Assembly: GCF_030160275.1 (NCBI RefSeq)
Contig: NZ_BSOA01000015.1
Coordinates: forward strand, 85,935 to 149,934
DNA length: 64,000 nucleotides
Origin: Dyella flagellata
Lineage (GTDB): Bacteria; Pseudomonadota; Gammaproteobacteria; Xanthomonadales; Rhodanobacteraceae
Reading direction: 5' to 3'
Below, piece by piece: positions 35,409-43,330 of this stretch. The notes under the pieces were generated by a model. It had not been told where the DNA came from, ran no database searches, and was given only the letters and a program-made list of their open reading frames with translations. Position numbers and translations under genes: made by a program. Positions within the stretch are counted from its first letter, which is position 1. Each line of letters opens with the position of its first letter.

Positions 35409-36623
35409 TTAGAAATCATGTGGGCAAGGCAGCGCAAGAGCATTCCAATCGATCCGATAGCCGTGCTGCGCAGCGAACACCTTGGCCGGATTGAAGAACG
35501 TCTTCAATGCAATCGGCATGATGATGTGCATCAACGCCTTGGCGAACGGCCCCGAGGCTTTCTGGCTATTGGTCCTGGCGGCACTGGCTGCCACTGCTTC
35601 CACGCGCGCGCGCCGCAGCTGTTCATAAGCGGCGAACGCCGCTGAGGGCGTGGGAATATCGCGCAAGCAACGCGCAAGTTGCACCGCGCTTTCTATCGCC
35701 AGCGAGGCTCCCTGCCCGGAACTGGATGACGGCGCATGCACCGCATCGCCCACCAGCACCATTGTTTCACTATGCCAGTGAGGAACCGGCGGCATCCATT
35801 CGCTAGCGCCGGCAGCGAACAGCTGATGGGGTTCCACGTGTCTTAAAAAGGCCTGTGCCGGCTGGTCGTCGCGATAAAGCTCACGCAGCCGATTCATCCA
35901 ATGCGAAGCAGGCATCTTGCACACCTCTGCCGTGGATAGCGGCACATCGTGCGGAAGACTGCCGAACCAGCAGATTCCTTGATCCGCGTCCGGCCAATAA
36001 CCGAAAAAGCCGCGCTTCCCGAATACAAAGGTCATGGTGCCAGGAGCGCTATCAACCGTGCCGTGCGGCGCCCAGCCTCCGAATCCCAAATGGCCTGCAT
36101 AGTGCGGGATGGGTGCGTTCGGATCGATCAGCTCGCGCACGGCAGAGCGAATGCCATCCGCCCCGACCAGGATATCGCCTTGGGCTTTGCTGCCATCGGT
36201 AAACTGCGCACGTACACCACTGGCCGTCTCGCTTGCCTCGATCAGCCGCTTTCCATACACCACGGGTATGCCGGCATCTTCCACCGCATCGCGCAGTACT
36301 TTGTAGAGTTCGGCTCGCCACATCACCCGACTGGGCTGCATGCCGTTGAGCCCGCTGAAACGGCTGAGGATTTTCCCACGGCTGTTTGCAATGGCCATAT
36401 GCGCGATGGGTTGGCCGAGCGCCAACTGCTCGGCATCCAGGCCGATGACTTTTAGCGCCGCAAGACCGTTGGGGGCCAACATCAAGCTGCCGCCCAGCCC
36501 GTCCGCCCCGACGGGATGCGATTCGTAGATCGTCGAACGGATACCGGCTTTGGCCAACGCCAGCGCCACTGCCGGGCCGGCGATGCCACCCCCGATGACG
36601 AGTGCGTGTTTTATGGCAGCCAT
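35409..36623 (-). CDS. FAD-dependent monooxygenase
   Basis: A 404-residue class A flavoprotein monooxygenase of the PHBH fold. The N-terminal dinucleotide motif is VIGGGIAGPAVALALAKAG, the DG-type motif is GDILVGADGIRSAVRE, and the GD motif is MVLVGDAVHAPSSSSGQGAS. The family hydroxylates aromatic or polyketide-like substrates, or (TetX type) inactivates antibiotics. A strong GGAGG precedes ATG 36623. It is divergent from a PadR-family gene across a short AT-rich region with repeated motifs, so PadR probably represses it; an inducible detoxifying role is likely. Confidence 0.92.
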   Translation of the reverse strand: MAAIKHALVIGGGIAGPAVALALAKAGIRSTIYESHPVGADGLGGSLMLAPNGLAALKVIGLDAEQLALGQPIAHMAIANSRGKILSRFSGLNGMQPSRVMWRAELYKVLRDAVEDAGIPVVYGKRLIEASETASGVRAQFTDGSKAQGDILVGADGIRSAVRELIDPNAPIPHYAGHLGFGGWAPHGTVDSAPGTMTFVFGKRGFFGYWPDADQGICWFGSLPHDVPLSTAEVCKMPASHWMNRLRELYRDDQPAQAFLRHVEPHQLFAAGASEWMPPVPHWHSETMVLVGDAVHAPSSSSGQGASLAIESAVQLARCLRDIPTPSAAFAAYEQLRRARVEAVAASAARTNSQKASGPFAKALMHIIMPIALKTFFNPAKVFAAQHGYRIDWNALALPCPHDF

Positions 36624-36644
36624 GCGCCTGCCCTCCAGTTTGGT

Positions 36645-36678
36645 CATAGTATGACTATATAGACATATTATGACTATG
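36645..36678. promoter_or_regulatory. putative PadR operator/promoter region
   Basis: An AT-rich element in a GC-rich setting. CATAGT at 36645 and ACTATG at 36673 are exact inverted arms, and ATGACTAT occurs twice as a direct repeat (36651 and 36670). It sits between the divergent monooxygenase and padR-like genes. Operator function is an inference from position and symmetry. Confidence 0.5.
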
Positions 36679-36718
36679 AACGCAAGATGCCCGCTGCCCC
36701 AGGCCTCAGGACGCGCAC

Positions 36719-37342
36719 TTGAAAACTCGCCCTCGACAGCGATCGCCCCTGGCGATGGTGATCCTCGCTTTTGTCGCGGAAGCCCCCTCGCACGCGTATC
36801 GCATGCATGAGCTGATCAAGCAGCGGGGCAAGGGCAAGGTGGTCAACGTGGCCCAACGCAACAGCGTCTATCAGACCATTGCCCAGCTGCAGGCGGCCGA
36901 ACTGATACAGGTACGCGAAACGCAACAGGGAGAAGGCCGGCCGGAGCGGGTGGTTTATGAGATCACGCCGCTGGGCAAGAAGACTTTCCACGCCTGGCTG
37001 GAAAGCATGCTGGGCGAGCCGCGGCCCGAGTTCAACGAATTTCCAGCCGCGCTGGCTACGGTGATGGCGCTTTCGCCGGAGGTGGTGCTTACGCAATTGC
37101 GCCGACGACGTGAAACCCAAAAGCAGCAATGGACCGATGCATCAGGCCACCTGAAGGAACTGCTGGGCAAGGGGTTGCCGCGGCTGTTCCTGCTGGATGA
37201 CGAATACAAGCAAGTGCTGCTGAAAGCCGAGATCAAATGGCTGGACGGGCTGATTGCCGAGCTGGAATCCGGAGAGATGACCTGGAACGAGAAGTGGCTG
37301 CGCAAGCTGGCCGCTCAGTTTGAAACCGGCCAGCTTGATTGA
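36719..37342 (+). CDS. PadR-family transcriptional regulator
   Basis: A 207-residue PadR protein. The winged helix covers residues 10-85 (SPLAMVILAFVAEAPSHAYR, QRNSVYQTIAQLQAAELIQV, VVYEITPLGKKTFHAWL). The C-terminal Vir-like helical domain mediates dimerisation (LLKAEIKWLDGLIAELES). The start is TTG 36719 with CAGGA about 9 bases upstream; no in-frame ATG lies before it. The divergent flavin monooxygenase is the likely target. Confidence 0.9.
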   Translation: MKTRPRQRSPLAMVILAFVAEAPSHAYRMHELIKQRGKGKVVNVAQRNSVYQTIAQLQAAELIQVRETQQGEGRPERVVYEITPLGKKTFHAWLESMLGEPRPEFNEFPAALATVMALSPEVVLTQLRRRRETQKQQWTDASGHLKELLGKGLPRLFLLDDEYKQVLLKAEIKWLDGLIAELESGEMTWNEKWLRKLAAQFETGQLD

Positions 37343-37405
37343 TCGGATACCCAGGCCTCATGTCGGCCTGTTTGGGCACCTCAAGGAAAGACGTCGCGTT
37401 TGTCC

Positions 37406-37927
37406 TTAGCGTGCGGCCTTGGCCGGCCGCAGATAGCCGTCATAGTTGACGATCCAGGTCTGTCCGCCGTCGACCGAATAATCCCAAACCTGATGCACGC
37501 CGTCCGGCAGCGGCGTCCAGATATTGCGATGCAGGGTAACGCGTCCATCGTCTTCAACATGCGTGCCGATCATCACCATTTGCTTGCCGCGCATGCCTCC
37601 CTCGATGGTCAGCAGCGTGCCGTGGCTGCTCGCCCAGGTCTCGTTCCAGACCTTGCGGTTGGCGTCATAGATGTTGAGGCTGGTGCCGCTCTCCCCTTCC
37701 ACACCGCTCCAATGCTCGATCAGCACGCAGCCGTCATGGGCCTTTTCGACGCGATTGTGGCCAAGCAGCTTGCCGGCGCTGTCATAAGCGTCCCAGTTGC
37801 CGGCAAAGAAATCGAATTGCCGGTGGGCAGCGTCGGCGCAGCGAGGATTGTCGGCTGCAGCCTTGACGGCCGGGGAGCCTAAGCTCAAGGCCAACAAGGC
37901 GGCACAAACGTAAGCGAAAGCTTTCAC
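37406..37927 (-). CDS. exported DUF1579-like hypothetical protein
   Basis: A 173-residue protein with a signal peptide (residues 1-25, ending VKAAAD). The mature part resembles the lipocalin-like DUF1579 group: HRQFDFFAGNWDAYDSAGK, CVLIEHWSGVEGESGTSL, YDANRKVWNETWASSHG, WTPLPDGVHQVWDYSVDGG. Such proteins probably bind small hydrophobic ligands. The start is GTG 37927 with AAGGAA upstream; the longer frame has no signal. It is divergent from the WYL-type regulator with 141 bases between. Confidence 0.75.
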   Translation of the reverse strand: MKAFAYVCAALLALSLGSPAVKAAADNPRCADAAHRQFDFFAGNWDAYDSAGKLLGHNRVEKAHDGCVLIEHWSGVEGESGTSLNIYDANRKVWNETWASSHGTLLTIEGGMRGKQMVMIGTHVEDDGRVTLHRNIWTPLPDGVHQVWDYSVDGGQTWIVNYDGYLRPAKAAR

Positions 37928-38068
37928 AGGGAGTTCCTTCCATTGGCGAAAAGCGATAAGTGGCCGCCGGCACTGGAGCATGGCTCGCTTGCGGTAGCCA
38001 CAGGACGCCTGCATGCTAGGCAGCCATTAGGGCAATTTCCGTCCTAATTACCTGCCCGGGACCTTTGC

Positions 38069-39010
38069 ATGTACCACCCGACTAGCCGAGCCCTGGCGGT
38101 TCTGGAGTTGTTGCAAGCGCACCGAAGAATCAGCGGTAGCGAACTGGCACGTCGGTTGGCTATCCATCCTCGCACCCTGCGCCGCTACATCGCCATTCTT
38201 GAGGAAATCGGCATTCCGATTACGACCGAGCGCGGGCGTCACGGCGCCTACATGCTGGTGCCCGGCTTCAAATTGCCGCCCATGATGTTCAGTGATGACG
38301 AAGCGCTGGCGCTTTCGGTAGGCCTGCTCGCTGCCCAAAGGTTGGGCATGACCCATGCCGGTGCGGTGGCTGCCAGCGCGCAAGCCAAGCTTGAGCGGGT
38401 GATGCCCGAGCGACTGCAACAGCAAGTGCGTGCGTTGACCGAAACCGTCAGCCTGGAAGGCGGGCGCCCTGCTCCCGACGTAAACAGCACCCTGCTCATG
38501 CAGCTGAGCAAGGCCGCGCAGGAACGTCAGCAGGTCCGCTTGAGTTATCGCTCGCCCCAAGATGAGCACACCGAGCGAGACGTCGACCCGTTTGGGATCG
38601 GTCATCGCCATGGCTATTGGTATCTCGTCGGGCGCTGCCACCTTCGTCAAGAGCTGCGCTCATTCCGGTTGGATCGCATCACCGCCGTATCCCAGTTGCC
38701 CAACGGCTTTGAACGCCCAGCCCACTTCGACACCCTTGCCCATCTTGCCGACAGCCTCGCCACCCAGCCGCGGACCTATCTGGCCGAAGTGGAGCTGTTT
38801 ACGGACCTGCCACACGCCATGAACAACCTTGGCAACGCCATCGGCGTATTCGAACCGATCGAGCGCGGTGTATTGATGCGCAGCCAGGTCGATGACCTGG
38901 ACTGGCTCGCGCGTGAGCTGGCTCGTTTGCCATTCGGATTTCGCGTGAACAGTCCCGTGCTACTGCGGGATGCCCTGCAAAAGTTGGCCGGCCGCCTGGC
39001 CATGGCTTGA
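38069..39010 (+). CDS. YafY-type HTH/WYL-domain regulator
   Basis: A 313-residue regulator. The N-terminal helix-turn-helix spans residues 5-60 (RALAVLELLQAHRRISGSEL, RRLAIHPRTLRRYIAILEE). The WYL domain covers about 140-210 (RQQVRLSYRSPQDEHTERDV, PFGIGHRHGYWYLVGRCHLR) and the C-terminal extension WCX follows. WYL domains sense a ligand, often nucleic acid or nucleotide derived. It is divergent from the lipocalin-like gene, a possible target. Confidence 0.9.
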   Translation: MYHPTSRALAVLELLQAHRRISGSELARRLAIHPRTLRRYIAILEEIGIPITTERGRHGAYMLVPGFKLPPMMFSDDEALALSVGLLAAQRLGMTHAGAVAASAQAKLERVMPERLQQQVRALTETVSLEGGRPAPDVNSTLLMQLSKAAQERQQVRLSYRSPQDEHTERDVDPFGIGHRHGYWYLVGRCHLRQELRSFRLDRITAVSQLPNGFERPAHFDTLAHLADSLATQPRTYLAEVELFTDLPHAMNNLGNAIGVFEPIERGVLMRSQVDDLDWLARELARLPFGFRVNSPVLLRDALQKLAGRLAMA

Positions 39011-39076
39011 TGGCCGCCTGTCCGGGCGAAAGCGCCTTGCTTCACGACTCGTCGAGCCGTGCAGCGCCACTCTTCT

Positions 39077-39424
39077 CTATCCTCTCTTTTGAGCGACGAA
39101 ATGGCTTTCGTGTCTTCGCAGGAAGAGTCGCATCACGATGCCCAGCACCATCACTGCCGCAAAAGCGCCGTAACCGTAGAGCGCGGGCATGACCTGTTTC
39201 CAAATGCCGCCACTTTCCCGTCCAAAGCCACCTACGTTCTGAATGGCGATGTCGTCAAAAGCCACCAGGGCGCTTCCGCAGGCGACGCCAAGGGCCATGA
39301 GAACCACCATGACGTCATAGAGCTTGAGCTGCCATGTGACACGAAAGCGCTTTTCCACCACCCAATAGGCCCAGGCCAACATGACGAGCCAAGGGCCTAG
39401 CAGGAGTAGCGACAGATAGCGCAT
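39077..39424 (-). CDS. small membrane protein
   Basis: A 115-residue protein with three hydrophobic segments (about residues 4-22, 37-57 and 84-104) and a basic C-terminus (RLFLRRHESHFVAQKRG). ATG 39424 has AGGTG 9 bases upstream. Family not recognised. It is convergent with the WYL regulator. Confidence 0.55.
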   Translation of the reverse strand: MRYLSLLLLGPWLVMLAWAYWVVEKRFRVTWQLKLYDVMVVLMALGVACGSALVAFDDIAIQNVGGFGRESGGIWKQVMPALYGYGAFAAVMVLGIVMRLFLRRHESHFVAQKRG

Positions 39425-39509
39425 GAGGTTCGGCACCTGGCAGCAGGGTGGTCCGCTTCATTATGCATCTGTCTGTTATTCGCAGCGCAAGCGGCCGCCT
39501 GGCGAATAG

Positions 39510-40016
39510 TCAATCGGCCGGCCTGGCAAACAGGAACCTAGCCACCAATACCGTCGAGATCCCCAACAAAACCACCAGACCAAGAAAATAAACGCCTGAT
39601 GCCGGACGCGCGATACCGAATGCTGCCAGTAGTTCGAATGCGGCCGTGGTGCACAGTAGAGCTACCACTGAGAACACCACCATGACGTTCAAAACGGCGC
39701 GTTCGGCAGACGACAACCGGTAGACGCCACTAAGCGTCAGCAGCACATCTCCCAATGTCGTCGTCGAGAGTATGAGCAACGAAACTTGCCACACCGTCGG
39801 CCCAGGCAACGAGAAAAACGTCAGTACAAAGGGTATAAGCGACAGAAAGACCGATTGGAAGCTGAAGGCGAGGATATTCCGGATTCGGAACGCATCGACT
39901 GCCGTCCATTGGTGGGGTTTACCGCTCAGGGCGACCAGGATTGCCGAGAAACCAGCGAGGCCGATGGCTACCTGTGCAAAGGTTAGCAGCGCACTTGCGA
40001 TGTCGATGACAAACAC
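39510..40016 (-). CDS. membrane protein, unknown function
   Basis: A 168-residue protein with five hydrophobic segments. The first (LLTFAQVAIGLAGFSAILVA) is followed by the conserved-looking RIRNILAFSFQSVFLSLIPF. The start appears to be GTG 40016. I recall no family name. The next gene on this strand is the cupin-like one upstream at 40100. Confidence 0.6.
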   Translation of the reverse strand: MFVIDIASALLTFAQVAIGLAGFSAILVALSGKPHQWTAVDAFRIRNILAFSFQSVFLSLIPFVLTFFSLPGPTVWQVSLLILSTTTLGDVLLTLSGVYRLSSAERAVLNVMVVFSVVALLCTTAAFELLAAFGIARPASGVYFLGLVVLLGISTVLVARFLFARPAD

Positions 40017-40099
40017 TCCCTTGGCTTGTGCTGGCTATAGTGTATGGCGCTGATCGAATGAGACGGCAATGCTTGGCGCAGGAGCCAAGCCGCGACAGC

Positions 40100-40423
40100 T
40101 TAGTCGACGACAAACAGCTTGGCGCCGACTTCCGTATAGGACCTGTGTGGCTCCGCGCCGTCGCCGACTTGATAACTCATGCCAGGTCTTAGCGTGAACT
40201 TGCGACCGTCTTCGAGTTCCGTGTGAAGCTCGCCTTCCATACACAGGAGGATGTGGCCTTTGACGCACCAATGATCCGCAAGGTAGCCGGGCGTGTATTC
40301 GATCATCCGAACCCGCATGCTTCCGAACTGCCGGGTGCGCCAATAGGCGAAGCCGGACTCACCCTTATGTTGGGTTGCGTCCACAGACGACCAGTCGGTC
40401 GTACCGAATGGGATGTCGGTCAT
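40100..40423 (-). CDS. DHCW-motif-type cupin-fold protein
   Basis: A 107-residue small cupin. The first cupin strand carries ADHWCVKGHILLCMEGEL (His, His and Glu available for a metal), and the second part has FTLRPGMSYQVGDGAEPHRS. Family members are single-domain cytoplasmic cupins of unknown reaction. ATG 40423 follows AAGGAGG at 11 bases; a GTG two codons upstream is also possible. Confidence 0.8.
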   Translation of the reverse strand: MTDIPFGTTDWSSVDATQHKGESGFAYWRTRQFGSMRVRMIEYTPGYLADHWCVKGHILLCMEGELHTELEDGRKFTLRPGMSYQVGDGAEPHRSYTEVGAKLFVVD

Positions 40424-40550
40424 GTTCACGAGCACCTCCTTGTGAGGTAACGAAATGGAAACCTAATGTGCCAGTGTCTGCCATGGCTCGAAAGTGGAGG
40501 CTCAAAGCGCCTCTTTCCTTTGAGCAGAAAGGTCTTGCTGTGCAAGCTCG

Positions 40551-41054
40551 TCACCCAACGAATATCGCGATCGCAACGATGCCGATGGCTATAAGAAGAA
40601 ACCACGCCTCGGTCAGTTGCCAATTCATAGCAAAAATTGTCGAGGTCGCCGTAGAGTGCTCCTTTTGTTTCTGTGTTCGGCGACTCAATACGTAAACGTA
40701 AGTGCCGACCACAACCAAAGCCCCGGCTACTCCCACCTTGTCCGAGGCCCCAAAAGCATGGCCAATGAAGAACCATGCAAACATGCCAGCCAATGTGAGG
40801 ATACGTCCAACCACTCCATAGTTCCAAAGAGTCGTTCGCGCTGACGGCGGCGCATTCGCGGCAATCTCAGCTCTACTCCGAGCGATCACATCGAGATCTT
40901 GCTCGGATACCCCGCGTTCTAGAAGTTCGTCGCGCAATGCGGCTTCAGCCCATTCCGCCCGGCCGTCAGCGGTCCACATCTCTTTTAAATTGGCCAAATC
41001 CATCTCTGAATATCGCTGACGTGCGGTACCAGTCAAACGTTCGACGTCCGTCAT
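40551..41054 (-). CDS. membrane protein with N-terminal helical domain
   Basis: A 167-residue protein. The first 70 residues form a soluble charged helical domain (YSEMDLANLKEMWTADGRAE, ALRDELLERGVSEQDLDVI), followed by three hydrophobic segments (about 78-97, 106-124 and 145-166). GGAAGAG precedes the ATG. Function unknown. Confidence 0.6.
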   Translation of the reverse strand: MTDVERLTGTARQRYSEMDLANLKEMWTADGRAEWAEAALRDELLERGVSEQDLDVIARSRAEIAANAPPSARTTLWNYGVVGRILTLAGMFAWFFIGHAFGASDKVGVAGALVVVGTYVYVLSRRTQKQKEHSTATSTIFAMNWQLTEAWFLLIAIGIVAIAIFVG

Positions 41055-41126
41055 ATCTCTTCCTTCCGTAAGACTTCGCCCAAATCCTTGTTTTTCATAA
41101 TGTGCACTTCGAAAACAGACCTTGAC

Positions 41127-41387
41127 TCAGGCACCCGATGCCGAATCACGATTTGCTTTTGATGCCCGCATGCTCTTCGTCTGGCCGAAGATGCGCTGGC
41201 GCACTTGTTGCCCCTTCAAGACTTTCGGCGCGGTAGAAGCACTGGTAGACGACAACGTCTGCCCTGAATCGGAAGCACACCATACGATACCCGGTTCTCG
41301 CTCCGCCAGCGCAATCAAGCGGCCGGACTGCTCGATCGCCTTCGCCGATAGCGGAGTAAGCTCCGCCAAGTCTCGATCACGGTGCAT
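41127..41387 (-). CDS. doubtful small hypothetical protein
   Basis: An 86-residue frame with some protein-like character (LTPLSAKAIEQSGRLIALAE near the start) but a Ser/Thr/Arg-rich remainder and no clear ribosome site. A plus-strand frame covers the same bases. It is the only candidate in the 335-base gap upstream of the MFS gene, which must also hold that gene's promoter. Confidence 0.2.
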   Translation of the reverse strand: MHRDRDLAELTPLSAKAIEQSGRLIALAEREPGIVWCASDSGQTLSSTSASTAPKVLKGQQVRQRIFGQTKSMRASKANRDSASGA

Positions 41388-41390
41388 CGC

Positions 41391-42995
41391 ATGAGCCAGA
41401 TCGGAAAACCACCTTGCGAAGAAGGTGTCATCCTCTGTGGCACACAGGCGAAGCCCTGTTCGGCGCCATCACGACGCTGGACACTCGTGGCGGCGATTCT
41501 TGGGTCCAGCCTTGCCTTCATCGACGGCACGGTGGTCAATGTCGCACTCCCGGCCATCCAGCAGGATCTTGGCGCCACGACTTCAGACGCTCAATGGGTG
41601 ATGGAGTCCTACGCGCTGTTTCTCGCTTCGTTGCTGCTGGTAGGCGGGACGCTGGGAGACCGCTTCGGCCGCAAACGTATCTTCATGCTCGGCGTGGGCC
41701 TGTTCACGCTGGCCTCGATCGGCTGCTCGCTGTCCTCGGCGGTGCTGCCATTGATAGTGGCCCGCGCCTTCCAGGGCATCGGCGCCGCGCTACTAGTGCC
41801 GGGCAGCCTGGCTTTGATCAGCGCGACTTTTCCGCCATCGGAACGGGGGGCAGCCATCGGCACGTGGTCCGCATTCAGTGGCATCACCGCCGCGATCGGG
41901 CCGGTCATCGGCGGCTTTCTGGTCGAACACTACTCATGGAATTGGGCGTTCCTGGTCAATGTACCGGTGGGCGCCGTGTTACTGGCGATATGTGTGGCTA
42001 AGGTGCCTGAGAGCAAGGGCAGCGTGGCCGGTCCAGTCGACGTGCTTGGCGCCTGCCTGGTGACGGTTGGCTTGGCGGGACTGGTGTTCGCTTTCATCGA
42101 AGCACCCACTCGTGGGTGGACAGCGACACCGATCTGGATGGCTGCTGGTATCGGCATCCTGGCATTGCTGTTGTTCGCCCGCGTCGAGGCGCGCGCCGTA
42201 TCGCCCATGCTGCCATTGGCACTTTTTCGCGAGCGAGCCTTTGCCGGCGCCAACATGCTGACCTTGTTGCTCTATGCGGCATTGGGCGGCAGCCTGTTCT
42301 TTGTGCCATTGAACTTGATCCAGGTACAGGGCTATGGCGCGACGGCGGCAGGTGCCGCGTTGCTGCCGTTTATCGCGATAATGTTTTTGTTGTCGCGCTG
42401 GACAGGACGTCTGGTAGACCGGTTCGGGGCCAGGCCGCCGTTGGTGATCGGGCCAACGATTGCGGCGGTTGGATTCGCTATGTTCGCCGTGCCCTCCACT
42501 GAAAGCACGTACTGGACGACGTTCTTTCCCGCCATTTGCGTCCTCGGGCTTGGCATGACTGTTACCATCGCGCCGCTGACAACTACTGTCATGAACGTGG
42601 CGGGAAAAGAATTGGCCGGCACGGCGTCCGGCATTAATAACGCGGTGTCGCGCGCCGCGGCTCTGCTTGCCATTGCCTTGTTCGGGTTCGCACTCACCCT
42701 GATCTTCAACGCGAAGCTGGACAGCGCGCTTCGAAATCTGCAAGCGCCGGTGCAGCTGGTTTCCGCCGTCGTCGGGCAACGCCAGAAGCTCGCGGGTATC
42801 GAGATTCCCGGTGGCTATCCTGCCGCGACCGTCAACGCACTGAAGCACGCGGTGCACTTGTCGTTTCTCTCAGGCTTTCGCTGTGTGATGCTGATTTCCG
42901 CGACGCTGGCGTTGCTGAGCGCAGCTAGTGCCTGGGTATTCATGGGAGGGAAGCAAGCGGTGCGCGGCGCATCTCACGCCACGGAAAACCGATGA
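41391..42995 (+). CDS. MFS drug:H+ antiporter, DHA2 (14-TM EmrB/QacA) type
   Basis: A 534-residue transporter with about 14 membrane segments. DHA2 motifs are present: LGSSLAFIDGTVVNVALPAI in TM1, GGTLGDRFGRKRIFMLGVG (motif A) near residue 85, and the motif C-like GPVIGGFLVEHYSWNWAFLV near 160. Members export drugs, dyes or signalling molecules using the proton gradient. The start at ATG 41391 or GTG 41382 is uncertain. No membrane-fusion or outer-membrane partner is adjacent. Confidence 0.92.
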   Translation: MSQIGKPPCEEGVILCGTQAKPCSAPSRRWTLVAAILGSSLAFIDGTVVNVALPAIQQDLGATTSDAQWVMESYALFLASLLLVGGTLGDRFGRKRIFMLGVGLFTLASIGCSLSSAVLPLIVARAFQGIGAALLVPGSLALISATFPPSERGAAIGTWSAFSGITAAIGPVIGGFLVEHYSWNWAFLVNVPVGAVLLAICVAKVPESKGSVAGPVDVLGACLVTVGLAGLVFAFIEAPTRGWTATPIWMAAGIGILALLLFARVEARAVSPMLPLALFRERAFAGANMLTLLLYAALGGSLFFVPLNLIQVQGYGATAAGAALLPFIAIMFLLSRWTGRLVDRFGARPPLVIGPTIAAVGFAMFAVPSTESTYWTTFFPAICVLGLGMTVTIAPLTTTVMNVAGKELAGTASGINNAVSRAAALLAIALFGFALTLIFNAKLDSALRNLQAPVQLVSAVVGQRQKLAGIEIPGGYPAATVNALKHAVHLSFLSGFRCVMLISATLALLSAASAWVFMGGKQAVRGASHATENR

Positions 42996-43330
42996 AATTT
43001 TCGTCCGGCACGTTTTTTTCGCGCGAACGTCCTTCCCTAACGCATCGGCACACGTTACCTGTCGTGACAATCAGCGCCATGTATTCGGGTTTACCCAGCG
43101 AGATAATCGCAACTGTTACGATGCGATATGAACATTCTTCACAAGAATTACACCAAGACTATGTGAAAAAAATGCATTGAAACAGTGGGCACCAGGGCAA
43201 AGGGTTCTATCTCGCAGCAAGCGGCGAAAGTTCGCTGGCGACGATTCAGACCCCGCTCTTCCGGTCGAAAGAATTCATTGCAGATGAGCATGTCGGGCTG
43301 ACGGTTTTCCTTCCAACAGGGGGAGGTAAA
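42996..43330. other. intergenic leader region of the histidine kinase operon
   Basis: About 335 bases without a supported gene. The AT-rich part near 43120-43180 probably holds the promoter of the kinase operon. The stretch from 43182 contains CAGGGCAAAG and a GCGAAAGTTCGC hairpin that recall, but do not match, a c-di-GMP-I riboswitch. A GGGGGAGG ribosome site ends the region. Confidence 0.45.

Noticed and set aside
43182-43255. Possible c-di-GMP-I riboswitch upstream of the haem kinase
   Set aside because: CAGGGCAAAG and a GCGAAAGTTCGC hairpin are reminiscent, but the second conserved strand and the tetraloop receptor part do not fit the consensus order.
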